From: Candidatus Ornithospirochaeta avicola
GTDB lineage: Bacteria > Spirochaetota > Spirochaetia > Sphaerochaetales > Sphaerochaetaceae
NCBI GenBank assembly: GCA_019113245.1
Contig: DXHU01000015.1
Coordinates: 1 to 64,000, forward strand
Reading direction: 5' to 3'
DNA: 64,000 nt
The stretch's first letter is position 1. Each line of letters opens with the position of its first letter. Below, piece after piece: positions 46,610 through 55,479 of this stretch. The notes beneath the pieces were generated by a model that searched no databases, was not told the origin of the DNA, and saw nothing but the letters and a program-made list of their open reading frames with translations. The translations under genes and the position numbers were made by a program.

Positions 46610-47338
46610 TCATGACTGATTTTCCATATGGGACAAAACCCTGTCAGGATAGTTTGTTATTATTCCGTCAACCTGAAGAGAAATCATCCTCTTAATGTCC
46701 TCTTCTTCATTCACAGTCCATACATTGAGAGCAACGCCGTTTTTTCTGAGCTCTGATGCTGTTTTCTCATCAACTAAACGGAAATCCGGATGATATGCAT
46801 CAAAGCCCGTGTCTTTAATTAGAGGCGCAATGTTATGCAGTTTCAGGCTCTCAAAGAGAAGACCTGCCTTTACAGAAGGGTCTATCTGCTTCATTCTCAT
46901 AACAGACAGCCAGTTGAATGATGAGTATATGACCTTATCTGAGCAGCCTGCATCCTCAACCATCCTAAACACCTTCTCTTCAATGCCTGGATAATAAACA
47001 GGAGCTGTCTTGAGTTCTATGTTTGTTATCACATCAGTGTTTCTTATGTATTCAAGATACTCCTCAAAAGACGGGATAGGGGTAAAGCCATAAATCTCGT
47101 TCTGCGTCTTTCCTGCACTTATGCTCTCAAGCTCGCTCCTTGTTTTCTCAAAAACAAATGAAGAAACACCCGCAGTCCTTTCAAGTGATTCATCATGGAT
47201 TATCATGACATGACTGTCCTTTGAAAGATGCACATCCAGCTCGATGGCATCAGTTCCAGCCTCCACTGCCTTTCTGAATGCAAGCATCGTGTTTTCAGGA
47301 TATCTGCCTGAATATCCTCTGTGTGAATATATAAGCAT
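46610..47338 (-). CDS. Glycerophosphodiester phosphodiesterase (cytoplasmic UgpQ type)
   Basis: A 242-aa TIM-barrel enzyme with the GDPD signature HRGYSGRYPENTMLAF (6-21), metal ligands in AIELDVHLSKD, and the catalytic H in IIHDESLERTAG (about 48-59). It hydrolyses glycerophosphodiesters to glycerol-3-phosphate and an alcohol. There is no signal peptide, so it is cytoplasmic. It starts one nt after the stop of thpR and lies in that operon. Confidence 0.92.
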   Translation of the reverse strand: MLIYSHRGYSGRYPENTMLAFRKAVEAGTDAIELDVHLSKDSHVMIIHDESLERTAGVSSFVFEKTRSELESISAGKTQNEIYGFTPIPSFEEYLEYIRNTDVITNIELKTAPVYYPGIEEKVFRMVEDAGCSDKVIYSSFNWLSVMRMKQIDPSVKAGLLFESLKLHNIAPLIKDTGFDAYHPDFRLVDEKTASELRKNGVALNVWTVNEEEDIKRMISLQVDGIITNYPDRVLSHMENQS

Positions 47339-47339
47339 C

Positions 47340-47861
47340 TCATTCCTCCGCTTTTTTTATAAATATAGGTGTATAGATCATCCCTCTTTCTCCACGCTCT
47401 GAAAGCATCAGGGAAAATGAAGATACACTCTCAGCAATACGCTCTGTCGATGCTGCAGGAATATCCTCACCAGCTCTCCTTGAAAGCGTGACATGGGGTC
47501 TGTATTTTCTTTCTTCAAGCTTTAAGCCAATATCAAGGAGTGCTTTTTTCTGAGATCTCTGAAGGGTAAGAAGCCCGTCATTTCTTTCTACACACATATA
47601 ATATATCCTTCCTCCTTTCCTGCTGAAGAAAGATATGTCTTTCATTTTTATCATAAACGGAGAAAAACTGACAGAATCCAGAGCCTCTATGACCTTATCA
47701 AGAGAAGAAGGCTCAACTTCTCCGATGAATGAAAGAGTCAGATGAAGATTTTCCTTTTTCTCAATGTGCATACGTGGAAAGCTGTTCATCATGCTTTCTG
47801 ATATTCCATATATACATTCCCTTGTCTCTGTTGAAAAAGTTATTGCCGTAAAAAGCCTCAT
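47340..47861 (-). CDS. thpR: RNA 2',3'-cyclic phosphodiesterase (ThpR / 2H superfamily)
   Basis: A 173-aa protein with the two 2H motifs HLTL (about 40-43) and HVTL (about 126-129), starting MRLFTAITF as in the family. It opens RNA 2',3'-cyclic phosphates and can ligate 2'-5' ends in vitro. An extended -10 box lies 6 nt before the ATG and there is no ribosome binding site. First gene of the unit thpR - glycerophosphodiesterase - perhaps Ca2+-ATPase. Confidence 0.88.
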   Translation of the reverse strand: MRLFTAITFSTETRECIYGISESMMNSFPRMHIEKKENLHLTLSFIGEVEPSSLDKVIEALDSVSFSPFMIKMKDISFFSRKGGRIYYMCVERNDGLLTLQRSQKKALLDIGLKLEERKYRPHVTLSRRAGEDIPAASTERIAESVSSFSLMLSERGERGMIYTPIFIKKAEE

Positions 47862-47867
47862 AGCATG

Positions 47868-47876
47868 ATTCTAACA
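47868..47876 (-). promoter_or_regulatory. Extended -10 promoter of thpR
   Basis: TG-T-TAGAAT (47876-47868), then 6 nt to the ATG. It lies directly after the terminator of the ABC operon. Confidence 0.5.
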
Positions 47877-47902
47877 GAAAAGGCCCTCGAAATTGAGAGC
47901 CT
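47877..47902 (-). terminator. Terminator of the DUF3798 ABC operon
   Basis: 8-bp stem with one G-T pair (AGGCTCTC with GAGGGCCT, 47902-47895 and 47888-47881), then TTTT on the minus strand. Confidence 0.65.
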
Positions 47903-47910
47903 TTGCTAAA

Positions 47911-48375
47911 TCATAATGATGAAAATGATGCCATGTCATCGAGAATGACTGTATTGTCCGCCTCTGTCGGAGCTGAAGGAGCAACTTCATACGGCTCCAG
48001 CCAAACACTCTGGCTCTGGCTCATGTCCGCCATGAAAGTCGGAACAGACAGCAGGACCATATCCTGCATCAGAGGAATCGTAATCTCAAAGGCCACCGCC
48101 ATCATTTTTCCGTCCTCATTCTCATATTGCAGCTTCACCTGATGCTTCTGTCCTGTGACATTGACAAGCTCCCTCATCATCGGAGCCATGTCAAGCATCG
48201 GCGAGCCGTCTACTGAGAACTCAAAGTAATCAAGAGCCTTATGCCCGTTTCTGCTCTGGTTGTCTATCAGCACAGTGTGCTCCTTGCCTATGAAGAACAT
48301 TGTTACAGCAATGGCAAGGACTATAACAATTACGGCAAGACGTATGAAAAAACTTCTTTTAAAATGTATCTTCAT
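47911..48375 (-). CDS. Membrane-anchored protein of the DUF6672 type
   Basis: A 154-aa protein with one N-terminal membrane segment (FFIRLAVIVIVLAIAVTMFF, about 9-28) and a periplasmic domain (VLIDNQSRNGHKALDYFEFS, then a beta-rich part). I match it from memory to DUF6672, a small family found with this kind of ABC transporter in spirochaetes. Function is unknown; an accessory or assembly role in the transporter is likely from position. Its ATG overlaps the upstream permease stop by 4 nt. Confidence 0.65.
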   Translation of the reverse strand: MKIHFKRSFFIRLAVIVIVLAIAVTMFFIGKEHTVLIDNQSRNGHKALDYFEFSVDGSPMLDMAPMMRELVNVTGQKHQVKLQYENEDGKMMAVAFEITIPLMQDMVLLSVPTFMADMSQSQSVWLEPYEVAPSAPTEADNTVILDDMASFSSL

Positions 48376-49466
48376 GCTGCTGCCTCCAGTGCCTTTCTTT
48401 CTGCCCTTCTCTTTCTCATCTCATAGAGAACAAGTGAAAGTGATATTACTCCATAGCTTACGAATACCCTGAAGTATTCTCCAAGCTGTGCCTCTCCGAT
48501 GAGGTTTCTGCCGACAGTCGGAGCAATTGTGAACATGAGGTGGAACAGTATTATTCCTAAAAACACGTTCTTTATATTCGCCTTGTCGACACTTGCACCT
48601 CCTACCAGAAGGGCTGCAATGGAGAACATTCCAATCTGGGAGTGGCTGTTGTATGTGTTCAGCGTTCCGATGTTCTGAAGGTAGATGATCATGCCATAGC
48701 CAGCGAAGACTGTCGAGAGTATGATTGAAAGCACTCTTGTCCTCTCGACCTTTATGCCTGCCTGACGTGCAACTTCCATATCCTGGCCGACTGCCCTCAT
48801 GTCCTGCCCGAGCTTTGTCTTTCTGAACCAGATTATTATCAGGCAGAAAAGAGCTACAAGAAGCAGTGTCGCAACAGGGACACTTGCTCCGAATATGCGT
48901 ACAGGAATAAGGTTGTCAAGGCTCTTTCTCATGCTCTCAAGATTGACTGTGTTCCTTATTCCATATCCTCTTGGAAGTATGAGCTCGCTTGAGGAGATAG
49001 GAATTATGGCACCCATGAAATAGAGCACAACAAGCTGATAAACACCGTTCATGAAGAATCCGATGATGTAGCTTGTGACCATCTCCCTTCCCTTTGCCCT
49101 GTTCAGGATATTTCCGCATACCCAGCCAAGAAGTACTGAAATCGGAGTTGATATTATTGCGGCAAGAACCATGCCCGGTATGCCTACAATGGACCAGTCA
49201 GAGACGAATATGAGTCCAATCTGTCCAGCCATCGCACCGAGTGTCATGCCGAAGTTCAGTCCCATTCCGGCCATTACAGGAATGAGGAGGGAAAGGACAA
49301 GGAATGCATTCCTTCCAAGTCTTGAGAGAATCTCATTCAAAAGATATGTGCCGGAGTACCCTGAAAGAGGGATTCCGAATATACATATTCCAACAAAGAT
49401 GATTGGAACAAGGTTGTTTATTATCATCTCGCGCGGAGACAGATTTGTCTTAAAAGTGTTCTTCAT
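48372..49466 (-). CDS. ABC transporter permease (branched/CUT2-like)
   Basis: A 364-aa inner-membrane protein with 8-10 membrane segments. LVLSLLIPVMAGMGLNFGMTLG and GGASVDKANIKNVFLGIILFH match the BPD_transp_2 (ribose/nucleoside/branched-chain) permease pattern. It pairs with the upstream permease (4-nt overlap) and the double ATPase. Confidence 0.88.
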   Translation of the reverse strand: MKNTFKTNLSPREMIINNLVPIIFVGICIFGIPLSGYSGTYLLNEILSRLGRNAFLVLSLLIPVMAGMGLNFGMTLGAMAGQIGLIFVSDWSIVGIPGMVLAAIISTPISVLLGWVCGNILNRAKGREMVTSYIIGFFMNGVYQLVVLYFMGAIIPISSSELILPRGYGIRNTVNLESMRKSLDNLIPVRIFGASVPVATLLLVALFCLIIIWFRKTKLGQDMRAVGQDMEVARQAGIKVERTRVLSIILSTVFAGYGMIIYLQNIGTLNTYNSHSQIGMFSIAALLVGGASVDKANIKNVFLGIILFHLMFTIAPTVGRNLIGEAQLGEYFRVFVSYGVISLSLVLYEMRKRRAERKALEAAA

Positions 49467-50515
49467 CTTGTTGCCTCCTGCTTTCTTGTAAGAGCATACA
49501 GAATCATACCGTTTGAGACTATGATTCTTATAACTTCCGATACGTCCATCTGTATAAGTCCGTTCATCACGCTTGGAGTCATAGTAAGGATTCCCTGGAA
49601 AAGAAGGGTTCCTATAATGACGTTCGCAATAGATGCCTTGTTGACGCTTGCGCCTCCAAGAAGGATTGCACTTACGGCAGGAAGGGCCATATTGAACGGT
49701 CCCATATAAAGCTGTATGAATCCATATGACTGCTCATACATGATTATTCCGACAGCACCGAGCCATGTGGAGAGAACAACAGAAAGCATTCTCAGACGGT
49801 CGATGCTTACTCCGCTTGCCTTTGCAAACACCGGATTTGACCCCACAGCTGTCATCGCTGTTCCTGTCTTTGTCCTCAAAAACAGCCACATCAGGAATGC
49901 AAGAAGGGCAAAGAACAGTATTGTTCCTGTCGGTATTGCAAAGTGCCCGATCTGTATTCTCAGGAAATTATCAAGAAGTCCGCCATAATAACCGGCAACA
50001 GAGATAGTAGTCCTGAGTCCTGTTCCTGCATAGCCCCAGACCATGTTCGGAGAGTCATAAGGCAGAAGCAGCCACATTATGCACATGAATGCAACGGATG
50101 AGAATCCTACATATGTTGCAATCATCATCTCACCGCCCTTAACGCGGTTTAAAAGTCCTCCATACCCAGCTCCAAGCACAAGAGCAAAAGGAGTGGATAT
50201 CAGGATAGCCATGATGAAGCTTGAAATTCCTGTGAATCCGAACTCGATTGACATTGTAGCGCCGAGCAGTCCTGATATAATTCCAAGCGGAAGTCCGAAA
50301 TTAAGGCCGCATCCGGAGTGGATCATCGGCACCATTGCAAGAACAAGAACTGCATTCATGCCGAATCTTGTAAACACATTGGCAAGTCCTGCACCGACAT
50401 TCACATTCGCAAATGGTGCAATAATGAACAGAAGCAGGAGGAAGATTGCGATAATAAGTCTCGGCAGCCCGAATGATTTCACAAGGCTCTGAACTCTTTC
50501 CTTTATATCCATCAC
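49463..50515 (-). CDS. ABC transporter permease (branched/CUT2-like)
   Basis: A 350-aa permease similar in layout to its neighbour (VLVLAMVPMIHSGCGLNFGLPL, GGASVNKASIANVIIGTLLF). The shared blocks indicate that the two arose by duplication and form a heterodimer. The start overlaps the ATPase stop by 4 nt. Confidence 0.88.
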   Translation of the reverse strand: MMDIKERVQSLVKSFGLPRLIIAIFLLLLFIIAPFANVNVGAGLANVFTRFGMNAVLVLAMVPMIHSGCGLNFGLPLGIISGLLGATMSIEFGFTGISSFIMAILISTPFALVLGAGYGGLLNRVKGGEMMIATYVGFSSVAFMCIMWLLLPYDSPNMVWGYAGTGLRTTISVAGYYGGLLDNFLRIQIGHFAIPTGTILFFALLAFLMWLFLRTKTGTAMTAVGSNPVFAKASGVSIDRLRMLSVVLSTWLGAVGIIMYEQSYGFIQLYMGPFNMALPAVSAILLGGASVNKASIANVIIGTLLFQGILTMTPSVMNGLIQMDVSEVIRIIVSNGMILYALTRKQEATR

Positions 50516-52134
50516 ATGGCCTCCTTTACATTTCCAAGCATGAGCAGACCGAATTCCTCGCTTGCAGAAGATGCATCCAGAGTTCCAGCAATCTCTCCGT
50601 CATGCACGATTGCGATTCTGTCGCATATGCTTCTGAGCTCTTCCAGCTCACTTGATATCATCACGATTGTTGTTCCGTTTTCCTCGTTATAGCGCCTGAG
50701 GGCATCAAGGACCAGTGCCTTGGCTCCGACATCTATTCCCCTTGTAGGCTCGGAAACGAAAAGCAGTTCAGGAGAAAGCGCGAATGCCTTTGCAAGACAC
50801 ACTTTCTGCTGGTTTCCTCCTGAAAGCTGACGTGCCTTCTGCTTCGAGGATGTGCATTTGATCTTCAAAAGGTCAATATATTCATTCGTGACATCCTCAA
50901 TGGCTTTCTGGTCACGGAACTTTATGAATCCGATTTTCTTCAAGAAATTGTCATTTACCTGCATTGCTGAGAAAGAGACATTCCATTCAAGTGATTCATC
51001 TAAAAGAAGTCCTACACCCCTTCTGTCCTCAGAGACGAATGCCATCTTGTTCTTAAGCGCAAGGGCCGGGTTGTTTAGCTTTATCTCCTGACCTTTGAAT
51101 TTCACACTTCCGGAAGAAAGATTTAGGCCCATTATTCCATTCGGGATTCCAATCTTGCCCTGACCGGCAAGACCCCCAAGACCGAAAATCTCACCTTTTC
51201 TGACAGAGAATGTGGCATTCCTGACCATTTCCCCGCTCATTTCCACCTTGAGATTCTCAACACTCAGGATAATCTCATCTGAAATATCTCTTTTTTTCCT
51301 TTCATTTCCAGCCTTTTCCTCAACCTTTCGTCCGACCATCCATGAAGCAATCTTCTGAACATCAGCTTCTTTTTTATCCACATGGCGGATTATAAGGCCA
51401 TCCCTCATGACCATTATCGAGTCACATACGTCGATTATCTCCTGCAGACGGTGAGAGATGAATATTATTGCTATTCCTGCAGCAGAAAGGTTCTTCATGG
51501 CCTTTAAAAGTGCAACGGCCTCATGTTCTGACAAGACTGCAGTTGGCTCATCAAGAACAAGGAGCCTCATGCCCTTTTCTCCCTCATTCCTCTTGTCATC
51601 TTCCTTGCTGAGCTCCCTTGCGATTTCAGTAAACTGTTTATAGCCGACAGGAAGAGAAGAAATCCTCTTTGAAGGATCAAGCTCGACTCCAAGACGCTCT
51701 ATGGCCTTGAGCGCTCTTTTCTGTATTTCCTTAGTGTCCACAGTATTCAGTCTCTTTCCGAAGACCTCGCTTATGACACTGTATCTTTCCGGTTCTCTGT
51801 TTAAAAGGATATTCTCCCCGACTGTGAAATCCGGGATCAATGAGAACTCCTGATGAACCATTCCGATTCCTGCCTTGATGGCATCCTCTGATGAGGAAAA
51901 AGTGACCTTTTCCCCGTCAATCAGGATATCTCCACCGTATCCTCCGGTGTTTCTGATTTCATCCATGCCAAAAAGAATTTTCATCAGAGTGCTCTTTCCA
52001 GCTCCGTTTTCTCCGACAAGGCCCAGAATTTCTCCCGGGTAAAGCGAGAAATTGATATCTGTAAGAACCTTGTTGCCTGAAAATTCTTTGCTTATCCCCC
52101 TCATTTCAAGAAGGGGTACCGAATTGTTTCCCAT
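50512..52134 (-). CDS. Double ABC ATPase (RbsA/MglA/nucleoside type)
   Basis: A 540-aa protein with two ATPase domains. The first has GENGAGKSTLMKILFG (about 40-55), LPVGYKQFTEIAREL and LLVLDEPTAVL. The second has a degenerate P-loop (GLAGQGKIGIPNG), LSGGNQQKVCLAKA and LFVSEPTRGID. The asymmetric second site is normal for this class. It energises import by the two downstream permeases. A hairpin separates it from the binding-protein gene. Confidence 0.92.
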   Translation of the reverse strand: MGNNSVPLLEMRGISKEFSGNKVLTDINFSLYPGEILGLVGENGAGKSTLMKILFGMDEIRNTGGYGGDILIDGEKVTFSSSEDAIKAGIGMVHQEFSLIPDFTVGENILLNREPERYSVISEVFGKRLNTVDTKEIQKRALKAIERLGVELDPSKRISSLPVGYKQFTEIARELSKEDDKRNEGEKGMRLLVLDEPTAVLSEHEAVALLKAMKNLSAAGIAIIFISHRLQEIIDVCDSIMVMRDGLIIRHVDKKEADVQKIASWMVGRKVEEKAGNERKKRDISDEIILSVENLKVEMSGEMVRNATFSVRKGEIFGLGGLAGQGKIGIPNGIMGLNLSSGSVKFKGQEIKLNNPALALKNKMAFVSEDRRGVGLLLDESLEWNVSFSAMQVNDNFLKKIGFIKFRDQKAIEDVTNEYIDLLKIKCTSSKQKARQLSGGNQQKVCLAKAFALSPELLFVSEPTRGIDVGAKALVLDALRRYNEENGTTIVMISSELEELRSICDRIAIVHDGEIAGTLDASSASEEFGLLMLGNVKEAM

Positions 52135-52156
52135 AGTCCTTTCCTTTTTATGGAAT

Positions 52157-52182
52157 AAAAGGGGGAGAAACTTTCCTCCCCC
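52157..52182 (-). terminator. Intra-operon hairpin between binding protein and ATPase genes
   Basis: 7-bp GC stem GGGGGAG/CTCCCCC (52161-52167 with 52176-52182), then TTTT on the minus strand. Probably leaky termination or mRNA 3'-end protection that raises binding-protein expression over the rest. Confidence 0.6.
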
Positions 52183-52202
52183 GGGTTTTTATAAAACTCT
52201 TT

Positions 52203-53483
52203 TTACTTGAGTGTGAAGTACTTCTCAGGAACCTCAAGGTCAGTTACATGCATGTAACCCTTGCCCATGATGTATGTATCCTGATATGTGAGGAAGTAGT
52301 TCCTCAGACCAACACCTGTGTCAACGTTGACATAGTTGCTTCCGCCCCACTCTGCACCTGGTGAGTATTTTGCGTATGCAGACATAATGTCATCTCTGTC
52401 AGTAATCTCGCTCTTTCCTTCAATTACGTTGATAGCATGTGTTCCAAGTCCTGCAGATACAGTATAGCCATAGCTGAATGCCCATGTTCCGAATCTGCCA
52501 GCACCACCGCGCTCTGCAACAGCATCCTCAACTCTTGCAAGGATTGCAGGGAAGTCTCCAGCAACATCACTTACATCGATTCCGAGTGCTCCAGGATAGC
52601 CCATGAGAGGGGAAGGAAGGTCAGCTTCGATGAAGTATCCGCCGTATTCCATAAGCTGGCTGAGAAGAGGTTCTGTATGTGCATCGTTTGTACAGAAGAA
52701 TGCTGTGTTCTCACCGTACTCCTCAATCCAGTTCTTTGTGTTCTCGAGAATGTACTGCTGTGCACCAGCAATACCGACATCGCTTGTCGGGTCTGGAGCA
52801 GAGATATCTACGAATGTCATTCCAAGCTCTTCACAAGCAGCCATCATGATTGCTCTTCTTCTTGCCATTGTCTCCATAGCAAGGTGACGCGGGAATGAGA
52901 TGTGGACAAATGTGTCGCATCCAAGCTCATGAGCTGTATGGATGATAAGATATCCACGTGATACAAAGTCGTTGTTACATACAAGGTCAGCAGCAGATGC
53001 GATTACGCCCGGATCCTCGTGTGCCTCTCCAGCGATACAAAGGATGTCAGGTCTGACTTCCTTGATTCTTCTGAATGCCTCTGTTGTTCCAGGAACAGCC
53101 TGGTTGACGATGACAGCCTTCATCAGAGGATCGTCTGCAAGCCCTGCGATAACGCTGATTGTTGTCTCCTGCTCTTCCATGAAGTTGTCAGGATATGTGA
53201 GGTGCTGGATCATTCCGCCCTCATCAACAGATCCATATTCCTTTATAAGCTGCTCAGCTCCTCTGAGGTCATCCTCAGACTGAGAAACTGTACCTGTGAC
53301 GATACCGATATGGAATGTCTCAGGAACGTCTTTTGTTTCTTCAGCAACTTCTGCTTTCTCTGCTGTCTCCACAACCGGAGCCGCCTCAGTGACTGTGACT
53401 GAGCCTGCATCATCCTTTGAACAGGATGTGAATGCGAATACAGCAAGGAAAACGAGCAACATTGTCAAAACAATTTTCTTCAT
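52203..53483 (-). CDS. DUF3798-family substrate-binding lipoprotein
   Basis: A 426-aa protein. The lipoprotein signal ends FAFTSC, with the cysteine at about 21. The mature part has a periplasmic-binding-protein type I appearance (FHIGIVTGTVSQSEDDLRGA, KAVIVNQAVPGTTEAF, TFVHISFPRHLA, FFCTNDAHTEPLLSQ), the DUF3798 pattern. Ligand unknown; relatives of the permeases carry nucleosides or sugars. First gene of a five-gene operon with GGAGG before the ATG. It is likely the most abundant product, given the hairpin after it. Confidence 0.85.
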   Translation of the reverse strand: MKKIVLTMLLVFLAVFAFTSCSKDDAGSVTVTEAAPVVETAEKAEVAEETKDVPETFHIGIVTGTVSQSEDDLRGAEQLIKEYGSVDEGGMIQHLTYPDNFMEEQETTISVIAGLADDPLMKAVIVNQAVPGTTEAFRRIKEVRPDILCIAGEAHEDPGVIASAADLVCNNDFVSRGYLIIHTAHELGCDTFVHISFPRHLAMETMARRRAIMMAACEELGMTFVDISAPDPTSDVGIAGAQQYILENTKNWIEEYGENTAFFCTNDAHTEPLLSQLMEYGGYFIEADLPSPLMGYPGALGIDVSDVAGDFPAILARVEDAVAERGGAGRFGTWAFSYGYTVSAGLGTHAINVIEGKSEITDRDDIMSAYAKYSPGAEWGGSNYVNVDTGVGLRNYFLTYQDTYIMGKGYMHVTDLEVPEKYFTLK

Positions 53484-53579
53484 TTATTCTCCTCCGTTTT
53501 CAATTATGTAAAGCATAATAAAACTCAATTTTAAGAATTTCCAGACCCAAATCAAAGAAAATATAAATTTTTATTCTTT

Positions 53580-53598
53580 TTTTATGCAGTTTTATGCA
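53580..53598. repeat. Paired TTTTATGCA repeat upstream of the DUF3798 operon
   Basis: TTTTATGCA occurs twice, one base apart (53580-53588, 53590-53598), in the 206-nt divergent region about 100 nt before the operon. The 10-bp period is close to one helical turn, as for a direct-repeat operator. Weak evidence. Confidence 0.3.
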
Positions 53599-53677
53599 TA
53601 TTTCAGTTTTTTTTGAAAATAAAGGGAATATACACTTCAAATACACATGAAAATATTTTCTTTTTCCTTTCTCGCAT

Positions 53678-53683
53678 TATATT
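53678..53683 (+). promoter_or_regulatory. -10 box before the zinc-ribbon gene
   Basis: TATATT ends 6 nt before ATG 53690, with no ribosome binding site. No convincing -35. Leaderless start inferred. Confidence 0.4.
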
Positions 53684-53689
53684 AATAAT

Positions 53690-54028
53690 ATGCAGAACAG
53701 AAACGGTCTTGATAACATAGCATTCATTGCAATAATTCTTGCAATAGTACTTCTCATTCTCACATCGAGCCTGATTGACAATGCTTTCCGCTTTATTCCT
53801 GCTTCTCTTGGCATCGCATCAGCTTCCTATGCTGTCTTCAGGATTCTTAGCACGAACGTCGGAAAAAGAAGATACGAAAATGACAAATTCACCGCATTCT
53901 TCACCCCATCCCCTTACCGCTACTTCCACTGTCCAGAGTGCAAGACAAAGCTCCGCGTTCCAAAGGGAAAGGGGAAAATCAAGATAAAGTGTCCTAAATG
54001 CGGGCATCAGATAATAAGGAAAACATGA
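53690..54028 (+). CDS. Small membrane protein with C-terminal zinc ribbon
   Basis: 112 aa: two closely spaced membrane segments (about 9-25 and 31-52) and a zinc ribbon CPECKTKL...CPKCGHQ at the C-terminus (two CxxC knuckles about 17 residues apart). Probably an inner-membrane protein with a cytoplasmic metal-binding tail. First of three plus-strand genes with a 1-nt gap to the next. Confidence 0.8.
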   Translation: MQNRNGLDNIAFIAIILAIVLLILTSSLIDNAFRFIPASLGIASASYAVFRILSTNVGKRRYENDKFTAFFTPSPYRYFHCPECKTKLRVPKGKGKIKIKCPKCGHQIIRKT

Positions 54029-54029
54029 T

Positions 54030-54830
54030 ATGTTCGGCTATATCACACCAGTCAGGAACAAGCTTAAAGAGAAAGATATCGAGACATACAAAAAGTATTA
54101 CTGCGGGCTCTGCCATGATTTGAAGAGATATGGAGGCTTTGCCACGCATGCACTTTCATACGATGCGGTCTTTCTTGCTCTACTTTTATCTGATTTATAT
54201 GATGAGCCGGCAAATGAAGGAAAAGAAAAATGCATGTTCCGTCCAGTAAAAGAGCATGCATACATAAGCAACAGGTACACTGAATATGCATCTGCAATGC
54301 AGATAATCCTGATGTATTTCAAAGCCCTTGATGACGAAGCTGATGAAGGGAAAAAGAGCTCTTTTTTTGAAAAGGCTGAGAAAATAATGCCCCAGATCAG
54401 GAAAAGCTATGAGCGTCAGTTCTCATCTTTTGAGGAAAACATGAAAATTCTCAACAGAATGGAGAAGGAAGTGGAAAAGAATACAAACAAGCTCTCCCTT
54501 GCATTCTCTGCAGCTCTCAGAGAGATGTTCGTCTATGATGAGAATGATTTCTTTGCGGACACACTCCGTTTACTCGGATCCTCACTTGCACGCTTTATAT
54601 ACATAATGGATGCATATGAGGACAGAAAAAGCGATGAGAAAAAAGGACTCTTCAATCCACTAAAAGATGAGAGTGAGGATGTTATTCTGGACATGCTGCT
54701 TGATGCGGCTGCTTCCAGCGCAGAATACTTTGAACGCCTTCCCCTCGATGAGAATATAAACATATTGAGAAATATTATATACTCAGGCATGTGGAAGAAC
54801 TATGACAGGGTAAAAAAGAATGACAGATGA
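54030..54830 (+). CDS. DUF5685-family protein
   Basis: 266 aa. It starts [20 protein letters not shown] with [14 protein letters not shown] after it, the start typical of DUF5685 proteins. It is helical throughout, with CGLCH and a later [10 protein letters not shown] block that could bind metal. Function is unknown; relatives regularly sit beside DnaJ-domain genes, as here (11-nt overlap with the next). Confidence 0.8.
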   Translation: MFGYITPVRNKLKEKDIETYKKYYCGLCHDLKRYGGFATHALSYDAVFLALLLSDLYDEPANEGKEKCMFRPVKEHAYISNRYTEYASAMQIILMYFKALDDEADEGKKSSFFEKAEKIMPQIRKSYERQFSSFEENMKILNRMEKEVEKNTNKLSLAFSAALREMFVYDENDFFADTLRLLGSSLARFIYIMDAYEDRKSDEKKGLFNPLKDESEDVILDMLLDAAASSAEYFERLPLDENINILRNIIYSGMWKNYDRVKKNDR

Positions 54831-55479
54831 TCCGTACAGCATCCTTGGCATCAAGCCGGGGGCAAGCGAAGATGAGATAAAGAAAGCATACAAGAAGATG
54901 GCCAGGAAATATCATCCGGATTTGAACGGGAATTCAAAAGAGGCCGAGGCAATGATGAAGAAGGTAAATGAAGCATATGATGTGCTCATAAACAAGAAAT
55001 CATATTCATCCTCTTCTTCATCCTCATCATCCTCAACAGAAAGAGAAAATCCGTTTTACTGGTATTACAACAGCGGATATTCTTCCTACTCATCCTCTGC
55101 TTTCAATGAAGATGAATTCTCAGCCCGTTATGGAAGCGGGCCAAGCCTTGAGAGGGCAAAGGTGCTTTTCAATTCCCGTCAGTTCGGACGCTGCTTGAGC
55201 GAGCTCAACAGATTTCCCAGCGATCAAAGGACTGCCGAATGGTATTTCATATCCGCTATGGCAAAGAGAAACACAGGAAACTCATATGAAAGCTATGCAG
55301 ATTTGAAAAAGGCATGTGAGATGGATCCGGATAATGCTGAATACAGGATGTATATGAACCGCTTTGACCAAAGGAACACATATTACTCATCACAGCGCAG
55401 CTCATACGGTATTCCCTCCAGCATCATAGAATGCTGCTGTTCAATTATGCTTTTCCGGTTCTGCTGCTGCATTATCTAA
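54820..55479 (+). CDS. DnaJ-domain protein with serine tract and cysteine-rich tail
   Basis: 219 aa. The J domain is at 1-60 ([20 protein letters not shown], then KYHPDLNG with the HPD motif that stimulates DnaK). A serine run (about 62-73) forms a linker, a TPR-like helical region covers about 110-185 ([20 protein letters not shown]), and the end is [16 protein letters not shown]. It lacks the zinc-finger and client domains of true DnaJ, so it is a specialised J protein. It overlaps the convergent TetR gene by 39 nt. Confidence 0.85.
   Translation: MTDDPYSILGIKPGASEDEIKKAYKKMARKYHPDLNGNSKEAEAMMKKVNEAYDVLINKKSYSSSSSSSSSSTERENPFYWYYNSGYSSYSSSAFNEDEFSARYGSGPSLERAKVLFNSRQFGRCLSELNRFPSDQRTAEWYFISAMAKRNTGNSYESYADLKKACEMDPDNAEYRMYMNRFDQRNTYYSSQRSSYGIPSSIIECCCSIMLFRFCCCII
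55001..55038 (+). repeat. TCN/TCA-rich microsatellite encoding polyserine
   Basis: Imperfect TCA/TCC/TCT triplets encode the serine linker of the J protein. Triplet gains or losses would keep the frame and only alter linker length. Confidence 0.6.

Noticed and set aside
53484-53689. Possible riboswitch or structured leader in the divergent region
   Set aside because: The region is AT-rich with only a short direct repeat; no conserved aptamer-like pattern is recognisable.
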